Assembly (NCBI GenBank): GCA_958299035.1
Contig: CATQJL010000223.1
Location: forward strand, 7,367,753-7,431,752
DNA: 64,000 bases
DNA from: Cylicocyclus nassatus
Taxonomy: Eukaryota; Nematoda; Chromadorea; Rhabditida; Strongylidae
Direction: 5' to 3'
Shown: positions 40,781 through 51,866 of the stretch, piece by piece
Layout of the letters: every line of letters starts with the position of its first letter
Position numbering within the stretch: position 1 is the stretch's first letter
Translations under genes and position numbers: made by a program
The notes under the pieces: generated by a model
What the model saw: only the letters and a program-made list of their open reading frames with translations
Told to the model about the DNA's origin: nothing
The model's database searches: none

Positions 40781-41070
40781 TGGGGATGATTTCCGTGATC
40801 AGCATGCCAAATCACCTCTTTTACTTATCAATACCTATTTACACTTTTTCATACTCATAACGAAGCAATACTCCTACCCTCTGTTAGTCTGTGGTAGAAA
40901 TACTTCATATCCTTTTTTCTAGTGCTTGCTAGTTTAAAAAGCGTGATTTTCAAACATGGTCAAGTAGGTCATAAAGTGAAAGAAGTTAGCTTTTTCGCAC
41001 TCATAACAAAACAATAACTCTGTTAGTCTTTGCTAGTAATACTTCATATCACTTTCGATTAGTGGATTAA

Positions 41071-41475
41071 AGGCAGTGTCCGGGCAAGATGGGGGTTTTG
41101 AGATTTCTCTGCCATGCGAAAGTGGCCCCCCTGAGACACAACGTCGCGCAACTGCGAGCATAACACGTTCGACCTAAAACAAGAAAAACAATTGCAAAGT
41201 GGGGAAACTTACGCCTTGGGGCGGGGTCCTCCGAGCTGTTTGAATTCGTGCCAGACGGCAGAGTACGTATGCCGCCACAGTTAAAAACCGTGCGCGCTTT
41301 GCAACCTTTGCGTCTTAGCCTGGCGGGGATTTTCAAATTTTAAAATGTAAGGGCTTGGAAAATGCATGTTCTCGCCGTTTTCGCGCCTTCTGATGTGGAT
41401 TTTCGGATTCAGCGTTGCGGATAACCTCAGATAAGTTGATTTTTTAGAAATCGATTTTCTGCCCGGACACTGCCT
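41071..41475. mobile_element. MITE with perfect TTAA target duplication, 405 bp
   Basis: Ends AGGCAGTGTCCGGGCA and the exact inverse; TTAA at 41067-41070 and 41476-41479. Same terminal sequence as the 2.1-kb element at 19827. TTAA sites suggest a piggyBac-like origin. No coding capacity; the minus-strand frame 41336-41067 lies within it and is not a gene. Confidence 0.85.
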
Positions 41476-41479
41476 TTAA

Positions 41480-42886
41480 GAAGTGGTGCGAAAGTCAACC
41501 ACCGCACTTTTCACCTCCAGTGTTTCAACTTCACGGATCACCACAAAGCCAAAACAAGACGAGGTAAGCTCAAACACCTACTGTAGAATCTTCGAGATTT
41601 GTCGTAGCGGATCCCATAATATTAGGGTGGGAAAGCTTTTCCGCTGATAAATTATTCGGGTCAGCACAACCCCTCAAAAGGTCAGGCTGCCCCTGAGCTT
41701 TTGTAGCCTTGTGCCTGACCACCCCCTTAACACATTCAAAATCCAGGAGACACTCCACTGTGAATACTGAGCTTGAAGCTTAATGAAAATTTGGAGCCAA
41801 ACAACATTCCTGGCGATGTTATGGTCTTTTCATAGGCCCAAGATTAACATCAATCGTCGAATCACATGTTTTGTAAAATGTACCCAAAGAATTCGGGCGT
41901 ACGGACTACAAAGATTCAAAAACTCCTCAGAATTTCAACTCTAAGGTTATGGAGGTGAAAAGGAGGAAGAATGGGCGTTTGGAGTTTTCAGTGGAAGAAG
42001 TGGATTTGATTTTGGAACGACTTGTGTTTGACTCTTGCTCAACTCTGGTGATGAATATCTAGTATTCTTCCTCTGTAACTAGGATATGCAAGAATGCGTT
42101 GTCTCAAGCTTCAACATTTTTTTGTTAATTCCTTCTGTTAATTATCCAGAAGGTATCAAAGTGCAAGTATCAACTTGTTAGCTATCAGACATGTTCATGT
42201 TCGAAGTCTGCTAATAGAAATAAATTGTTGAAGTAAAGCTTGTATCTCATACCACGATACAACTGATAAATTTGCGATAAAGCATGTTAAACGAGTAGAA
42301 AAGCAGTAAAGAAAATGAGATTTTTCTCTAAAAGTCCGGATGGGGTGATGGACAGATACCAAACCTTTCAAGTATAAGAAACATAGTGCAAAACTAACGC
42401 TTTTATGCCTATACTTCTTGAAAGCATAAACAGTGTGACAGTGAGTTCTATTACTGCGTCATGATGTGCTAAACGACAAATAGTCATGCTTGCTTTTGTA
42501 CTGACTCTATTATATAATAAGTAATGTTACTAGCAAAGTGTCTCTTTTTAATCCTATGAAGCAAAAGTGATGTTGTGCACCATGTGTTGGGACGTCATCT
42601 TATAAAGAAAATGAGCTGCTTTTATTTCACTCTATGCATCTTTCACACACATAAAGGCCTTTGGAATTCCCGCAAATTTCATGAGTCAAGGACTGGTCAA
42701 GAGAATAAGAAAGTGTAAGAGGAAGAAACGAAGTACAAATGCGAAGATAATGTACGTTGTGGATGTTGGAACAACACGGTATGCGATGATTACATAGTCA
42801 AATACCTAAATCAACCTACTTTGTTGAAAATTTTGCATTGCTTTGAAAACGATGGTGATAACTGAACCAATAATGCGATTTGACTC
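41480..42886. other. No gene seen
   Basis: 1.4 kb of AT-rich sequence without a supported gene, RNA or repeat boundary. Confidence 0.45.
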
Positions 42887-42889
42887 TAA

Positions 42890-44395
42890 GGCCCGTATGC
42901 ACGTACGTCCCCGCTGAGGAGGGGAGGGGAGCTGGATCCCCAGGGGAACGATCCCCTCCGCCGAACCCCGCCATGACAGAGGGGAGGGGAGCGATCCCCT
43001 CCTCTGCACCTAAGCGGGGATGGTGTGAATGGTTTCAGAGGTATTGATCGAGCGAACCCCAGTGCATACGGGGTTTGAATGGGGGAGGGGATCCCTTCCC
43101 TTCCCCCACTCGAACCCCGTATGCGCGGGTGGAGGACATTAGGTCGCCGAATTTGGAAGAGTCCCGCGCGGATTCCCTGCAGGAACGCATGTCCGCGCAT
43201 GTACAAGGGTCCGTGTTTGTCGCAAATGACCGCGGGGACCGCCCTTTTTCGGCGACCTAATGTCCCCCACCCGTATGCGCGAATTCAACTCAATAACGCG
43301 GGGGAGGGGATCGGCATCCCCTGCAACGAAGTAGGGGTTCGATGGTGTAGATCATGCCAGAGACGCGGATATTCTGGTTCTGCTCAGTCATTACCAAGCA
43401 TTTTGTTCATTTTGGTGGAGGATTTTCTTTGAAAGCCGGGTTCCTCTCTCAGCGACCTGTGGCTTGCAATTTGTCTTTCTTTTCTATATTCGCCTCTTAA
43501 GAAGAAATCCGAGCAACAGTAGCTGCCAATTTCGATTATTTGTAGGAGTTCTTGATCATTCAGGAAATTTGCGCATTTTTCATATAACATACTAGTTTTA
43601 ACTATATAGGCTGAGTAAACACATTGTAACTTTCATATTTCATGACATGTTGCCATTATCTTGTTATTTTAACATAAGCTGCCTCGAAAAAATCTAGAAA
43701 GTAGCATATTTGCCTATTTCTGAGTAGAAATCCCCTGGGGAGTGATCCCCTCCCCAGCGTTCCCCTTGCGCATAGCAGGGATCGCTGCTGGGGATCATTC
43801 CCCTGGAACAAAGGACTATATGCAGCTGATAGCTACAGCGTTTATGGAGAGCTGGCACAATTTGCAGCTTCTGTTATGTGTTAGAATACTGCTTTGAGCG
43901 TCCGCGCGGCACCCTTCCCCCTTTTCGGCGGCATAACGTCTTCTACCCATTCCCTTGCAGAGACACATCAACTTCTATAGTTCAACATTTTTACGCTGAA
44001 ATGGAGCAGCATGAGCGAAAGTGGGCAGCATCCAAGAAAGCAGGAACATAATGGGAGTACAAAAAGTCATTTTTAGTGCCCCGAGCCCAGTCACTGCATA
44101 CGCGCATTCCGCAACCCTAAATTATTGAAAGTGAGGAGATAAAGATGAGTTGCAGTCAAAATATGAAATAAGAAAGTGTTTTTCATAGAAAATTTGAAAG
44201 CAAGGTGATTTCCCCGCTTGATCCCCTCTTGTGCATAAGAGGGTTCACTTCCACTCCCCACAGGGGATCCTTTGTTCGATATTGTCTTTGTGCATACGAG
44301 GGTTCACGCGGGGAGGGGAGGGGATCCCCAACGGGGATCATTTCAATGGTGAAGCGCACATTCCCTCCCCGCGGGGATGTACGTGCATACGGGCC
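42890..44395. mobile_element. PIF/Harbinger-like foldback element, 1.5 kb, TAA target duplication, rich in GGGGATCCCC motifs
   Basis: Ends GGCCCGTATGCACGTAC and inverse; TAA at 42887-42889 and 44396-44398. The terminal sequence is related to the family at 19219 and 34336 (GGGCCGCATGCAC). The interior is far more GC-rich than its surroundings near both ends, with many GATCCCC / GGGGATC palindromes (42930-43100, 43300-43330, 43730-43805, 44215-44375). A 146-bp element is nested at 43127-43272. Frames such as 43206-42886 and 43079-43432 are by-products of low stop density. Confidence 0.8.
43127..43272. mobile_element. 146-bp MITE with 8- to 9-bp target duplication, nested
   Basis: Inverted ends GGGTGGAGGACATTAGGTCG and, inverted, GGGTGGGGGACATTAGGTCG. 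GTATGCGC(G) is repeated at 43119-43126 and 43273-43280. The duplication length fits hAT or Mutator-like elements. No coding capacity. Confidence 0.75.
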
Positions 44396-44446
44396 TAAGA
44401 ATAAGTATGTGCAAAATTCTTAGTGGCATCCGCTTGTTTTGATATA

Positions 44447-45112
44447 CAGGGTGTCCCAAAAGTATGTACAGGCTTATCAAACGCAGTGTCGCTTGTATTA
44501 GCATCGCTCCCGCGCTGGACTCTGCATTTCTTCCGCAAACATGCCCTCTGATCACTTTCCCAGTGCGAGCGTGGGAAAGGCGGAGCCTCAATCGATTGCA
44601 AGTGATTAAAGAGCGCTTTGCAAACTCCTAGGAAGTGAGTAATGAAATCAGCGCGCGTAAAATCCCCAAGTCACCACTTTAAAAAATTTTTGGAAGCTTT
44701 TTTTGAAATACGACTACCCTAATTTCACGCGTATAAGGCGCGGGGGATTTTTTTCCAAAATCGACCGGCCCAGACACGCCAAAGGACTTTACAGCCAAAT
44801 GACCCTATAACATGCTGTATATTGCTTAAAAGAATCGTGCGGTGTAAGGATCTCTTCCCGGACTACAGTGAAGCGGCTGAGGGGCTCGCTTGAAAAATCG
44901 AAATAGTGCGCCTTATACGCGTGAAATTAGGGTAATTTGCAACGACGCTGTAAGTCAAAGGCTAGCTCAGCAGGTAGATGTCCCCCAACGAAATACACGT
45001 GTATCGATCGAAATGCTGGCGTAGCGCTGGCATAACTTCGGCACTCTGGCGGAAGTCTAAGGAAGAGAGGTATCAACGATCAAACAGTGTATACATACTT
45101 TGGGACACCCTG
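44447..45112. mobile_element. Tc1/mariner-type MITE, 666 bp, TA target, carrying a nested MITE
   Basis: Ends CAGGGTGTCCCAAAAGTATG and inverted CAGGGTGTCCCAAAGTATG, flanked by TA (44445-44446, 45113-45114). Same terminal motif as the element at 17764. The interior is interrupted by the element at 44717. Confidence 0.8.
44717..44932. mobile_element. 216-bp MITE with TA target, nested in the previous element
   Basis: Inverted repeats of at least 25 bp beginning CCCTAATTTCACGCGTATAA, flanked by TA (44715-44716, 44933-44934). No coding capacity. Confidence 0.85.
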
Positions 45113-45114
45113 TA

Positions 45115-46944
45115 TGTTGGCAATTTTTTGTTTAATTGCACTCAGACAATCGCTCGAAGCCATCCGGGAAACATTTTCAAAGGCCTCCGTGATCTCTCCC
45201 TTCCCCGATGGATATCCTACACTCCCCCGGATCAAAATTTGTCTTCCGGAAGTCTGAGAAGGTTATTTCGCTCCGAAATCCTGCACTTTCACACTTAGCA
45301 TATTGTAGCTAGCCGTAATCCCTGGAAACCTGCAGTTTGCGCATTTGCGTACATGGGCACTGTAACCAGCTCTACCTCTAAACAATCAATCCCCACTCTA
45401 AACTAGTTTTTTATTCGAAAAAAAGGAACATTACTAAACATAATACTATTAATTCGTATTAGTGAAGCAATAAACACAAGTTTGAAAATAAAAAACAATC
45501 AAGCAATGGAGCAACATGCGAAATCCAACAGATACGAATCCTAGCTACCTCTAAACACGCACATTGCGCTGGCACATCAAACCATGAATGTTGTTATAGA
45601 AGGGTTTAGGAGAAAGACAACTTGCTTTTGAATGCCTGGAGAGACTCTAACGCCATAATCAAAATTTGGATCGGTTTTGATGACGGATCACAAACTCATA
45701 GGGAATTCGAGGTGGTTTATTTATTTGGGAGAAAGTAAAGTAGGAATGCAAGGAGAAAGAAATCTAAAAGTGCGGCTATTAAGAAGCATTCCTGTCAGAT
45801 AGAGATACGAGAACATAAATCAGAATGTAGAAAACCTATAAAGAAAATTATATGAAATTATTTCGACTATATATCCAGACCTTGAATATGCAGACGTTCA
45901 ATTCCTTGGTCCTGGTGACGCGTCGTATGCCCGCTTGTTCCTAAACACCTTGGATGGCACATAGCAGCTTTTCCTTGAAGTAATGGTCCTCCAAGCTGGT
46001 GCTGCTCTGAGATTGCAACCGCAGTGTTTTAGAAAAGAAGTGTTGAAAGCGACATAAGAAAAAACGCAGAAGAGCAACACGAAAACGGAAGAAGAATGCG
46101 TGAAAAACGATTCGAAGGAAGTTTGAAAGGGCTTATTTCTGAAATTCGAGGAAACTGCGTGTCAGTGTAATGGGTAACTGCGCGTACTAATTCCTCCGGA
46201 GATTCTACACACTTAGATTTCCCCCTGTTTTTGCAAATTTTTGGGATGCGGGTATCTTTTTCTCAGTGCCCCGGATGTCTTGTGCCTCGAATTTTATGAC
46301 GTCACCGCCAACGGACCGCCCGTTGCGACTTACCTGGCACCTCCAGCTAGTCAAGAAGCGTTTTCCGGAAGTTCCGGAGATTTTTGATGCCCCTCCCCAA
46401 ATGGCTCCGATCGTTTGTTTGAGAAAGAGTAATGATCACTGACCATTTCTGGCAGCGCACACCATTTAGAAAAGAATGAAACTATTACGGTTTTTATGTG
46501 GTAATTTCGGCTAGACAGAGTAGAATTCTATGTTGGCATACCATCATACTGGCACTGCCAGTTAAATGCTTGATAGAAAAAACATGTGCTGTTGTGTTTG
46601 GTGTGTAATTTATCGAATTAATGCTTGATTCAAAAGAGTTTTTGTTTTTATTTTCTGCAGCTCCGGGTATTTCTTTGTGATAGTGCATGCAAGAAACAAG
46701 CCTATCATAATTTCATAAAAAATCCGTATAATAATTATATCTGGAATAAATTTGCATTGCGTCTGGTTAATTCAGCAACTGGCTCACAGAACAAAAAGTT
46801 CAAGTTGAGCTAAAACCGAACTTATATTATGAAAAAGGTGGCACGGCAAAAGTGGGCAATGCCAACCTTAGATATTTTAAATAATTTTAGGATTAGTGGA
46901 AAGTATATATGTTGCCCACGCACCGGTAATCCTTATATGTGCAT
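45115..46944. other. No gene seen
   Basis: 1.8 kb with only short frames lacking recognised domains. TTTATTTATTTGGG at 45717-45730 resembles the tract at 15560 and may be a retroelement 3' end. Confidence 0.4.
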
Positions 46945-47140
46945 CTATTTCATTCATTCATTCATTTATTCATAGGCACAACCCTATGTTTCAACAACAC
47001 GAACTGTAAAACATCAACAAAAAAAACCGCAACAACAACATATAAATATCAAAGATCACCTGAACTCAATGGAAGATCTGAGTTAATGGCACAACAACTC
47101 GTAAATTGTAAGATCATGTGAAAAAGCAAGTAGATCAGAA

Positions 47141-48240
47141 TTAGCTATCATTGGATTGCAGATACTTCCTGAGAACAGCCTTAAACTGGGATAACTTTGC
47201 AGGAAACAAATGCCGTCTCAAAAGCCTATCAATGTCCTGAACGATACGGCACGTGAAGAATTTCTTGCGTAGCTTTAACCTGGCTCTAGGGATAATGAGC
47301 TTTCTACTACCTCCCCTTGTGTTGGATACTCTGGTTGGAAAGAACTTTTTGAATTCTAAGCCACATGTACCATATGCAATCTTATGAGCCATCACAAGAT
47401 CAAACTTGCGCTTTCTGTAGGCGAGAGAGGAGAGTCCCAAACTTGTATTCCGGATGTTTCCGTTTGGAATGAGATCATAGTGAAAACCTGTTTTACGTAT
47501 GAAAAGTTTCCGAGTGAAATTGTTCTGAACTTTCTCGATATATTTTATTGTTTTGCACAAATATGGATTGTAAATCACGGTACCATATTCCAACATGGGT
47601 CTTGTGAACGACTTATATGCTTGCAAGAAGATAGCTTCATCTTTATTTTCAAATGCTCTAAACAAATTATAGACCGTTCTTGTGGCTTTGTCTGCAATCA
47701 TTTTACAGTGTTCATCAAAAGTGAGGTTACTCTTAACTATGAATCCTAGATCCCTTATTGAGTTGACTTCTTGGAGATAAGAGTCCCCCACAAAATACTT
47801 AAACTTTGGATTGCAGTTTCTCGGTTCAACATGGATCACCTTAGTTTTTTCCCTGGAAATGGGCAAGAACCACTCAATTGACCAGTTATGAACTTGATCA
47901 AGAGCTTTTTGCAACACATTATAACCAGACACATCCTTTACAACAGCATACAGCTTGAAGTCATCTGCGAATGCACTACAAGAAACCCCCAGGTTAAGTG
48001 GAATAGATGGTAGCTCAAACGTATAAATGTTGAACAGCACAGGAGAGAGGACTCCCCCTTGTGGGACTCCACTGTGCAACTTACGAGGTTTTGAAAATGC
48101 AGTATTGACGCGAACCGAAAAAGACCTCTCCGCAAGGAAGGCTTTGATCCAGGCAATAATGCGAGGATGTATACCGACCATGTTTAACTTTTGCAATAAT
48201 TTAACATGAGGTACTTTATCAAAAGCCTTGGTAAAATCGA
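47141..48240 (-). pseudogene. CR1-like reverse transcriptase, C-terminal part of ORF2
   Basis: Carries the palm motif DIIYLDFTKAFDKV directly left of the MITE insertion, then SGVPQGGVLSPVLF, the catalytic FADD box (about 47960-47970), SIRDLGFIV and the thumb and C-terminal region, ending at a natural-looking stop (47141-47143). Frame positions upstream of 48240 belong to the inserted MITE. More distant from the plus-strand element than that is from the relic at 347, so a different CR1 lineage. Confidence 0.85.
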
Positions 48241-48260
48241 GATAAATTATGTCAGTGTTA

Positions 48261-48462
48261 GGCCCCGGGCAGACTTCACGCGATTTGATCGTCGCGACTG
48301 AATCGCGAGGAGACAACTGTTACAACATCATTCCATGCAGATCAACTTGCATTCGGTTGTGATACTTTTCCAGACTGAAATTTTTGAATGTGAAATGAAA
48401 ATGAATGGAAATCTTGGCGATTTGGTCGCGACGATTAAGTCGCGTGAAGTCTGACCGGGGCC
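48261..48462. mobile_element. PIF/Harbinger-like MITE 1 of an abutting pair, 202 bp
   Basis: Ends GGCCCCGGGCAGACTTCACG and inverse with slight divergence, flanked by TTA (48258-48260 and 48463-48465). Inserted in ORF2 of the CR1-like element between coding for FDKG and NTDIIYLDF. Confidence 0.85.
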
Positions 48463-48465
48463 TTA

Positions 48466-48589
48466 GGCTGCGTTCATACTGATTCCCATGTTCTGGAACT
48501 GTTCCCGCACAGTTCCCGCACAGTTTCAGCACAGTGCGAGAACTGTGCGGGAACAGTTCCAGAACATGGGAATCAGTATGAACGCAGCC
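48466..48589. mobile_element. PIF/Harbinger-like MITE 2 of an abutting pair, 124 bp near-perfect palindrome
   Basis: Ends GGCTGCGTTCATACTGATTC and exact inverse, flanked by TTA (48463-48465 shared with MITE 1, and 48590-48592). The arms pair almost completely around a short AGTTTCAGCAC centre, so the transcript would be a long hairpin. Confidence 0.88.
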
Positions 48590-48975
48590 TTAAGTCCCTT
48601 ATCAAAATTTTGTGTCCAATCATTTAGAGATTGGAGCATAGCTGTAGTGGTAGATTTACCACTTTGAAATCCATGTTGAAACGGTGAGATGATCTTGTAT
48701 TTATTCAAATGTTTGACTATATGTTTCTTCAATATCTTCTCAAAAAGTCTGGCAAATATAGAAGTAACGCTGACAGGTCGAAAGTTTTTTGCAGAATTAT
48801 ATGGTTTCTTTTTCGGTATTGGTGTAACATATGAAGTGCGCCATTTAGCTGGCACTTCTGCTCTCATAAAACTTAAGCTGCACAAAAATTGAAGAAATCC
48901 GGCTATAATGTGTGCTACTGATTTTATGAAATGTAGTGGTACAAATCCGGTGTGAGTGAAGTTGAGTGAGGCCAA
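48526..48975 (-). pseudogene. CR1-like reverse transcriptase, N-terminal part of ORF2
   Basis: From about 48975 to 48595 this reads the fingers region of the RT (YVTPIPKKKP, NFRPVSVTSI, PFQHGFQSGKSTTTAM, WTQNFDKG). The remaining frame to 48526 is MITE sequence. It joins the endonuclease piece through a frame change near 48990-49050. Confidence 0.8.
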
Positions 48976-49053
48976 GAGATCAGCAACCTATAGATGTCAT
49001 CGGTAGAAAAACCAGGTTCTTTCTCCATTACAGGAAAACACTGAGAATGTGAA

Positions 49054-50151
49054 CTACATACTATTCATGGAGGCACTTTCTATGAAATTAGTTTCGAAAA
49101 CCACAGCAAAATGTTCTGCTTTGTCAAAATCATCAGATATAATAGACCCGTTCTCATCTACAATTACTCCGATCTTACTCTTTTGTTTAAGTCTAGAACT
49201 GATCAGTCTAAAAAAATGGGCCTTCTTTCGCGACTGCACTATTTTCCTTTCAACAGAAGCGTTGTATTTCCTAAGCCTTTTGGTGAAAATAGTGTTCATT
49301 CTAACATACTCGCTCAATTTCTCATTGCTCCCACCATGCACTACTTTATTCCATGCACGCTCTCTTCTCTCATATAATTTACGAAGATAGCTGGGAAGGT
49401 ACATGGTTTTTGGCGGAACTGAAACTATGGGAACGTATCTATCAATGGCATGGTGCAGAATTAATAAAAATAATTCATACATATCGTTGATGTTATTGGC
49501 TGAATTAAAAGATCCATACCAATCTATATCAGCTAAGTATTTAATCAAATTGTCCCAGTCTGCATGTTTATAGTCTCTCAGTATAATATGCTCCGTACGA
49601 CCGGCGTAATGCTTGAGCAAGAACCTAACTGTTGCATGATCACTTGACCCCAATGGTGCCTCAACTCGAACCCTTTTGATCAAGTCTTCATCATTAGTTA
49701 AAACTAAATCCAGGATATTCTGTCCTAATGTATGGAAATGTACTTTCTGTGATAATCCGTATAACTGACACATGTTCAAGAAATTTCTTGAAGTTGTGCC
49801 ACCCTTGGTTACGGGTTGGGCTGCCCACTCAATGCAGGGAAAGTTAAAGTCACCCATAAGGACCAGAGCTTTACTGCAACCCAAAAGATCTGTGATGGCT
49901 TTTATCATTTGTTCAGTTTTGTTTACACTGCAGGAGGGGGCTCTGTACAATAAAATGATACGCACTGAGACATAAGCAAGGATATCAACACAAAGTATCT
50001 CATAGCTATCTGCCAGTGATTCACTGGACACAATATTTGAATTTAGATTGCATCGGATTATAAGAGCTACACCCCCTACTCTTTTACCAACTCTATCACA
50101 CCTATGAATGACAAAATTATCCCAATTACCAACTAGAGAGCTGTCGCTCAC
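49054..50151 (-). pseudogene. CR1-like endonuclease domain and linker of ORF2
   Basis: APE-type endonuclease with GKRVGGVALI, the catalytic LMGDFNFP (about 49850-49865) and GSSDHATV (about 49630-49650), followed by a linker to the reverse transcriptase. It nicks target DNA in target-primed reverse transcription. The N-terminal strand of the domain lies in other frames at about 50160-50260, so the start of ORF2 is frameshifted. Confidence 0.85.
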
Positions 50152-50287
50152 TCAACCAGCTTTCAGTTATCCCTATAATCCAGGTTTTGATTACGCATAC
50201 AAAATGTCAGACTACCTATGTTCCTGCAGAGAGATCTGATATTAATTAGAAGGCACTCAAGGGAAAGATCCCCAGTCCGAGGAAAAT

Positions 50288-51139
50288 CTACCCATTTAAA
50301 TTATCAGAACAATTCGCGCCTTTTTGAGGCTGCTGACTGTGCACATCAATCGAATCAATGCGATCAATAACGGCCGCGGGCGATCGGGTCACAGACATCG
50401 AAGATATCGATCGATTAGTAGCATTGCTTCGTCGAGATTCCCTCTCCTTCCTGGCCCTTTCCCTCTCTTCTTTAGGAAGAGAGGGCCTTAAGAAAATGCC
50501 TTTTGAAGGAAAGTACTTTAACTGTGAAGCCCGACGTAGCAAAAGATTGGCAAAGTAAGATGAAGGTAAAACAATTTTGAGAAGTCTGTCCCTAGAAGGA
50601 TGTGGCCTGCCCATCCGGTATACCGAAACGGGCCTGCACTCAATTCCTAAGAAATCAAAGATTTGATCAATGCATATGTAATCATGATTAACCTTAAAAC
50701 AAGTCCTAACATTTCTATACTCAGGAATTCCTATCGCTACAACTGATCGTTTTCTTTCAATTTCTTCACTGGTCAAAGGAGGATTCGATGCAATCGGAGG
50801 AGGATTTGATGGAGCCTCATTGTTGGACAAGGCATGAGAATTAGGCGAAACAACATAAGATAGCAATTTCTCATTTTCTGACTTCAAAATATCCAGTTGA
50901 TGAATCATAGAAGAAAGCTGTTCGTTTAACTCACGATTACGTTCCATGAGTACCTCATATTGCTTCTTAGACTCCATCAGATAAGCGATTATTGTGCGGG
51001 CGTACGTTGGCAGACTCTCGTCCTTCAGCAGATCATGAGCAGCAGTCTCTAATTCGGGTGATGGCGACGGATCGAACGCTATCTTCCTCTTTTTTAGCCT
51101 GTCGATAGGATTCAACGGGTACACGGGAGTATCGGCCAT
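50288..51139 (-). CDS. CR1-like ORF1 protein, 283 aa
   Basis: Intact frame from ATG 51139 to TAG 50288. A coiled-coil segment (about residues 50-95, SKKQYEVLMERNRELNEQ) is followed by a proline-rich linker and an RRM-like or C-terminal nucleic-acid-binding region with VVAIGIPEYRN, IFDFLGIEC and YRMGRPHPSRDRLLKIVLPS, then basic KEERERARKERESRR. This is the expected architecture of the RNA-binding chaperone of LINE-type elements. It is immediately upstream of ORF2. Confidence 0.85.
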   Translation of the reverse strand: MADTPVYPLNPIDRLKKRKIAFDPSPSPELETAAHDLLKDESLPTYARTIIAYLMESKKQYEVLMERNRELNEQLSSMIHQLDILKSENEKLLSYVVSPNSHALSNNEAPSNPPPIASNPPLTSEEIERKRSVVAIGIPEYRNVRTCFKVNHDYICIDQIFDFLGIECRPVSVYRMGRPHPSRDRLLKIVLPSSYFANLLLRRASQLKYFPSKGIFLRPSLPKEERERARKERESRRSNATNRSISSMSVTRSPAAVIDRIDSIDVHSQQPQKGANCSDNLNG

Positions 51140-51612
51140 CCTTAGTAAAAAATACTAGCAGGAATTCAATGAAGGCCCAGCAGAAATAAGTTGCAAGTGA
51201 GTAAAGGTCGATCGATGGCCGGGACAAGTGAATGGAAAGGAATTAGTCAAGTCTTTCACAAAACGATGAAAGAGCTGACTTACAGACGACGACGACGACG
51301 TAAGGGGTTGACAGAATGACGACACGCAGTCAGATGGAAGCACTAGAATCTGCATGAAACCGGGAAAACCAGTAGAAATCCAGTGGTAGCTCTCAATATG
51401 GGGATGCCGATGAGAGCGGGGACACAGGCGACCGCTTGGCAGCAGGTCACGCGGTCGAATTTCAAATTATTAGGTGGGTCCGAAAGTTTGTGCCGTTTTT
51501 TGGACCTACCCTAAAATCATTCAGAATAAAGATAGACAAACACTCTGAAAAGTACTACACCACTCACACATCACTTCGTTGAAAACGGGATGACAGAAAG
51601 GTATAAACGATT
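51140..51612 (-). other. Probable 5' UTR or flank of the minus-strand CR1-like element
   Basis: Includes a (GAC)n run at about 51287-51300. The 5' end of the element is not visible; no target duplication was found. Confidence 0.4.
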
Positions 51613-51620
51613 CTGGTGAT

Positions 51621-51858
51621 CAGGGCTCGGCACAGATGGCTTATAAGCAAGCTGGATATCGTTTCTGGGCTACAAAGCAGTGGGGTTTCGCTTTGCGGCC
51701 GAAAAGACACAAATTTTTTTGGTCGACGTTTCGTTTTTTGGAGATTTTTTTGGGTCTATGGTCTAGGGTCAAAGGGGACTTCGTAAAGATTGGCAAAAGT
51801 CAAGGAAAGCTTCGTTTTTTTTCTGCATTTCCAACTGGCCACCTCGTGCCAAGCTCTG
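51621..51858. mobile_element. hAT-type MITE, 238 bp, with 8-bp target duplication
   Basis: Starts CAGGGCTCGGCACAGATGGC and ends with CCACCTCGTGCCAAGCTCTG. CTGGTGAT is repeated at 51613-51620 and 51859-51866. Same family as 31465-32286 and 40551-40780. The 83-codon frame inside is not a gene. Confidence 0.88.
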
Positions 51859-51866
51859 CTGGTGAT

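Larger units (their letters stand above)
46945..51139 (-). mobile_element. CR1-like non-LTR retrotransposon, nearly complete, minus strand
   Basis: Reading leftwards: ORF1 (51139-50288), endonuclease and linker (about 50260-49054), reverse transcriptase first part (48975-48595), a 332-bp double MITE insertion with its target copies (48261-48592), reverse transcriptase remainder (48316-47141), 3' UTR and a terminal ATGA-type repeat (46945-46975). Both ORFs of the family are represented, unlike the other two CR1-like copies in the window. ORF2 is broken by the insertions and at least two other frame changes (near 50160 and 48990). Confidence 0.88.

Noticed and set aside
42886..43432. Overlapping frames of 106 and 117 codons in the GC-rich foldback
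   Set aside because: Palindromic GC-rich repeats lack stop codons on both strands; the peptides are repetitive in proline, arginine and serine and match no domain.
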